Source of the DNA: UBA1672 sp964352665
GTDB lineage: Bacteria; Pseudomonadota; Alphaproteobacteria; Micavibrionales; Micavibrionaceae
Length of the DNA: 64,000 nt
Direction: 5' to 3'
Assembly (NCBI GenBank): GCA_964352665.1
Contig: CAYGSJ010000009.1
Location: 14,594-78,593, forward strand
Shown here: piece by piece, positions 63,817 to 64,000 of the stretch
Numbering within the stretch: the stretch's first letter is position 1
How the letters are laid out: every line of letters starts with the position of its first letter
Translations under genes and position numbers: made by a program
The notes under the pieces: model-generated
Databases searched by the model: none
Seen by the model: only the letters and a program-made list of their open reading frames with translations
Told to the model about the DNA's origin: nothing

Positions 63817-63844
63817 TTATGTTAACTTTTTTTAATTAACATAA
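63817..63844. promoter_or_regulatory. Palindromic operator TTATGTTAA-N10-TTAACATAA (copy 2)
   Basis: A perfect 9-bp inverted repeat with a 10-bp spacer, 47 bases before the ATG of the partial RTX gene. Identical arms and spacing occur upstream of the paralogue at 48747, while the spacer sequences differ, as expected for a protein-binding site under selection. Confidence 0.7.
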
Positions 63845-63891
63845 CGTTCTATTACTATACTTTAGAGTATACTGCGTGTGGGGGAAATAAA

Positions 63892-64000
63892 ATGAGTGTC
63901 ACTTTTTTACCGGGAACGCTGGAATCCATTTCAGCGAATTTCATTAATCCCTATACAGGGGAAATACTGGCTATTAACGGAGATTATTACGTTAATGATA
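63892..64000 (+). CDS. RTX exoprotein paralogue, N-terminus only (cut by window end)
   Basis: The first 36 codons of a gene that runs out of the window. They read MSVTFLPGTLESISANFINP and then YTGE, nearly matching the start of the RTX protein at 48747 (MAVTFILGTLETISANFINP). The ribosome-binding site GGGGGAAAT and the upstream palindrome are also shared. The RTX repeats themselves lie beyond position 64000 and are inferred only from this similarity. Confidence 0.65.
   Translation, partial: MSVTFLPGTLESISANFINPYTGEILAINGDYYVND

Overview
The window is AT-rich bacterial DNA, almost wholly devoted to making, modifying, exporting and decorating extracellular polysaccharide. It also carries a plasmid replication/partition block (repC, parA and a small ribbon-helix-helix gene, about 12.0-15.7 kb). 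RepC of this type is known essentially from Alphaproteobacteria, so the source is most likely an alphaproteobacterium and the molecule a plasmid or chromid. No rRNA, tRNA, transposase, integrase or CRISPR array was seen.

Region 1 (0.1-12.0 kb) is alginate-type: algI, alg8, algD and a PL5 alginate lyase (algL), with two type I-secreted RTX proteins. One is a large SGNH-esterase/cadherin-like fusion. The other is an AlgE-type mannuronan C5-epimerase homologue whose catalytic Tyr and Asp are replaced. Alg44, AlgK, AlgX, AlgG, AlgJ, AlgF and the AlgE porin are not here.

Region 2 (12.0-15.7 kb) is the replicon: a MerR-like HTH/coiled-coil gene, an AT-rich intergenic region with thirteen TGTAAA/TTTACA hexamers and two opposed promoters, a candidate antisense RNA terminator, repC, then parA and a small partner gene.

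Region 3 (15.7-35.7 kb) is one plus-strand run of about nineteen genes centred on CMP-pseudaminic acid synthesis (pseB, pseC, pseG, pseI, pseF). The usual PseH is absent and a FemAB-like acyltransferase takes its place. Extra tailoring genes are two methyltransferases, an FAD oxidoreductase, an aldo-keto reductase, a second aminotransferase, WbqC, an asparagine-synthetase-like protein and a PglK/MsbA-like ABC exporter.

Region 4 (35.7-50 kb) holds glycosyltransferases, nucleotide-sugar dehydrogenase and epimerase genes, a small flippase plus GtrB-like pair, and an 820-residue protein of unknown family that ends like an outer-membrane barrel. It also has a 1329-residue two-partner-secretion adhesin with a 23-residue beta-helix repeat and a terminal cysteine pair, and an RTX protein.

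Region 5 (50-64 kb) is a Wzx/Wzy-type exopolysaccharide locus: glycosyltransferases, acyltransferase, ATP-grasp, flippase, polymerase, OPX exporter and Wzc-like copolymerase. It is bracketed by two paralogous RTX genes (48.7 kb, and 63.9 kb truncated by the window edge) that share the same 9-10-9 palindromic operator upstream.

Together the genes look like a plasmid-borne biofilm-matrix programme: several glycans, matrix-modifying enzymes, and secreted calcium-binding or beta-helix proteins likely to bind them. All functions are inferred from sequence reading; no database search was run.
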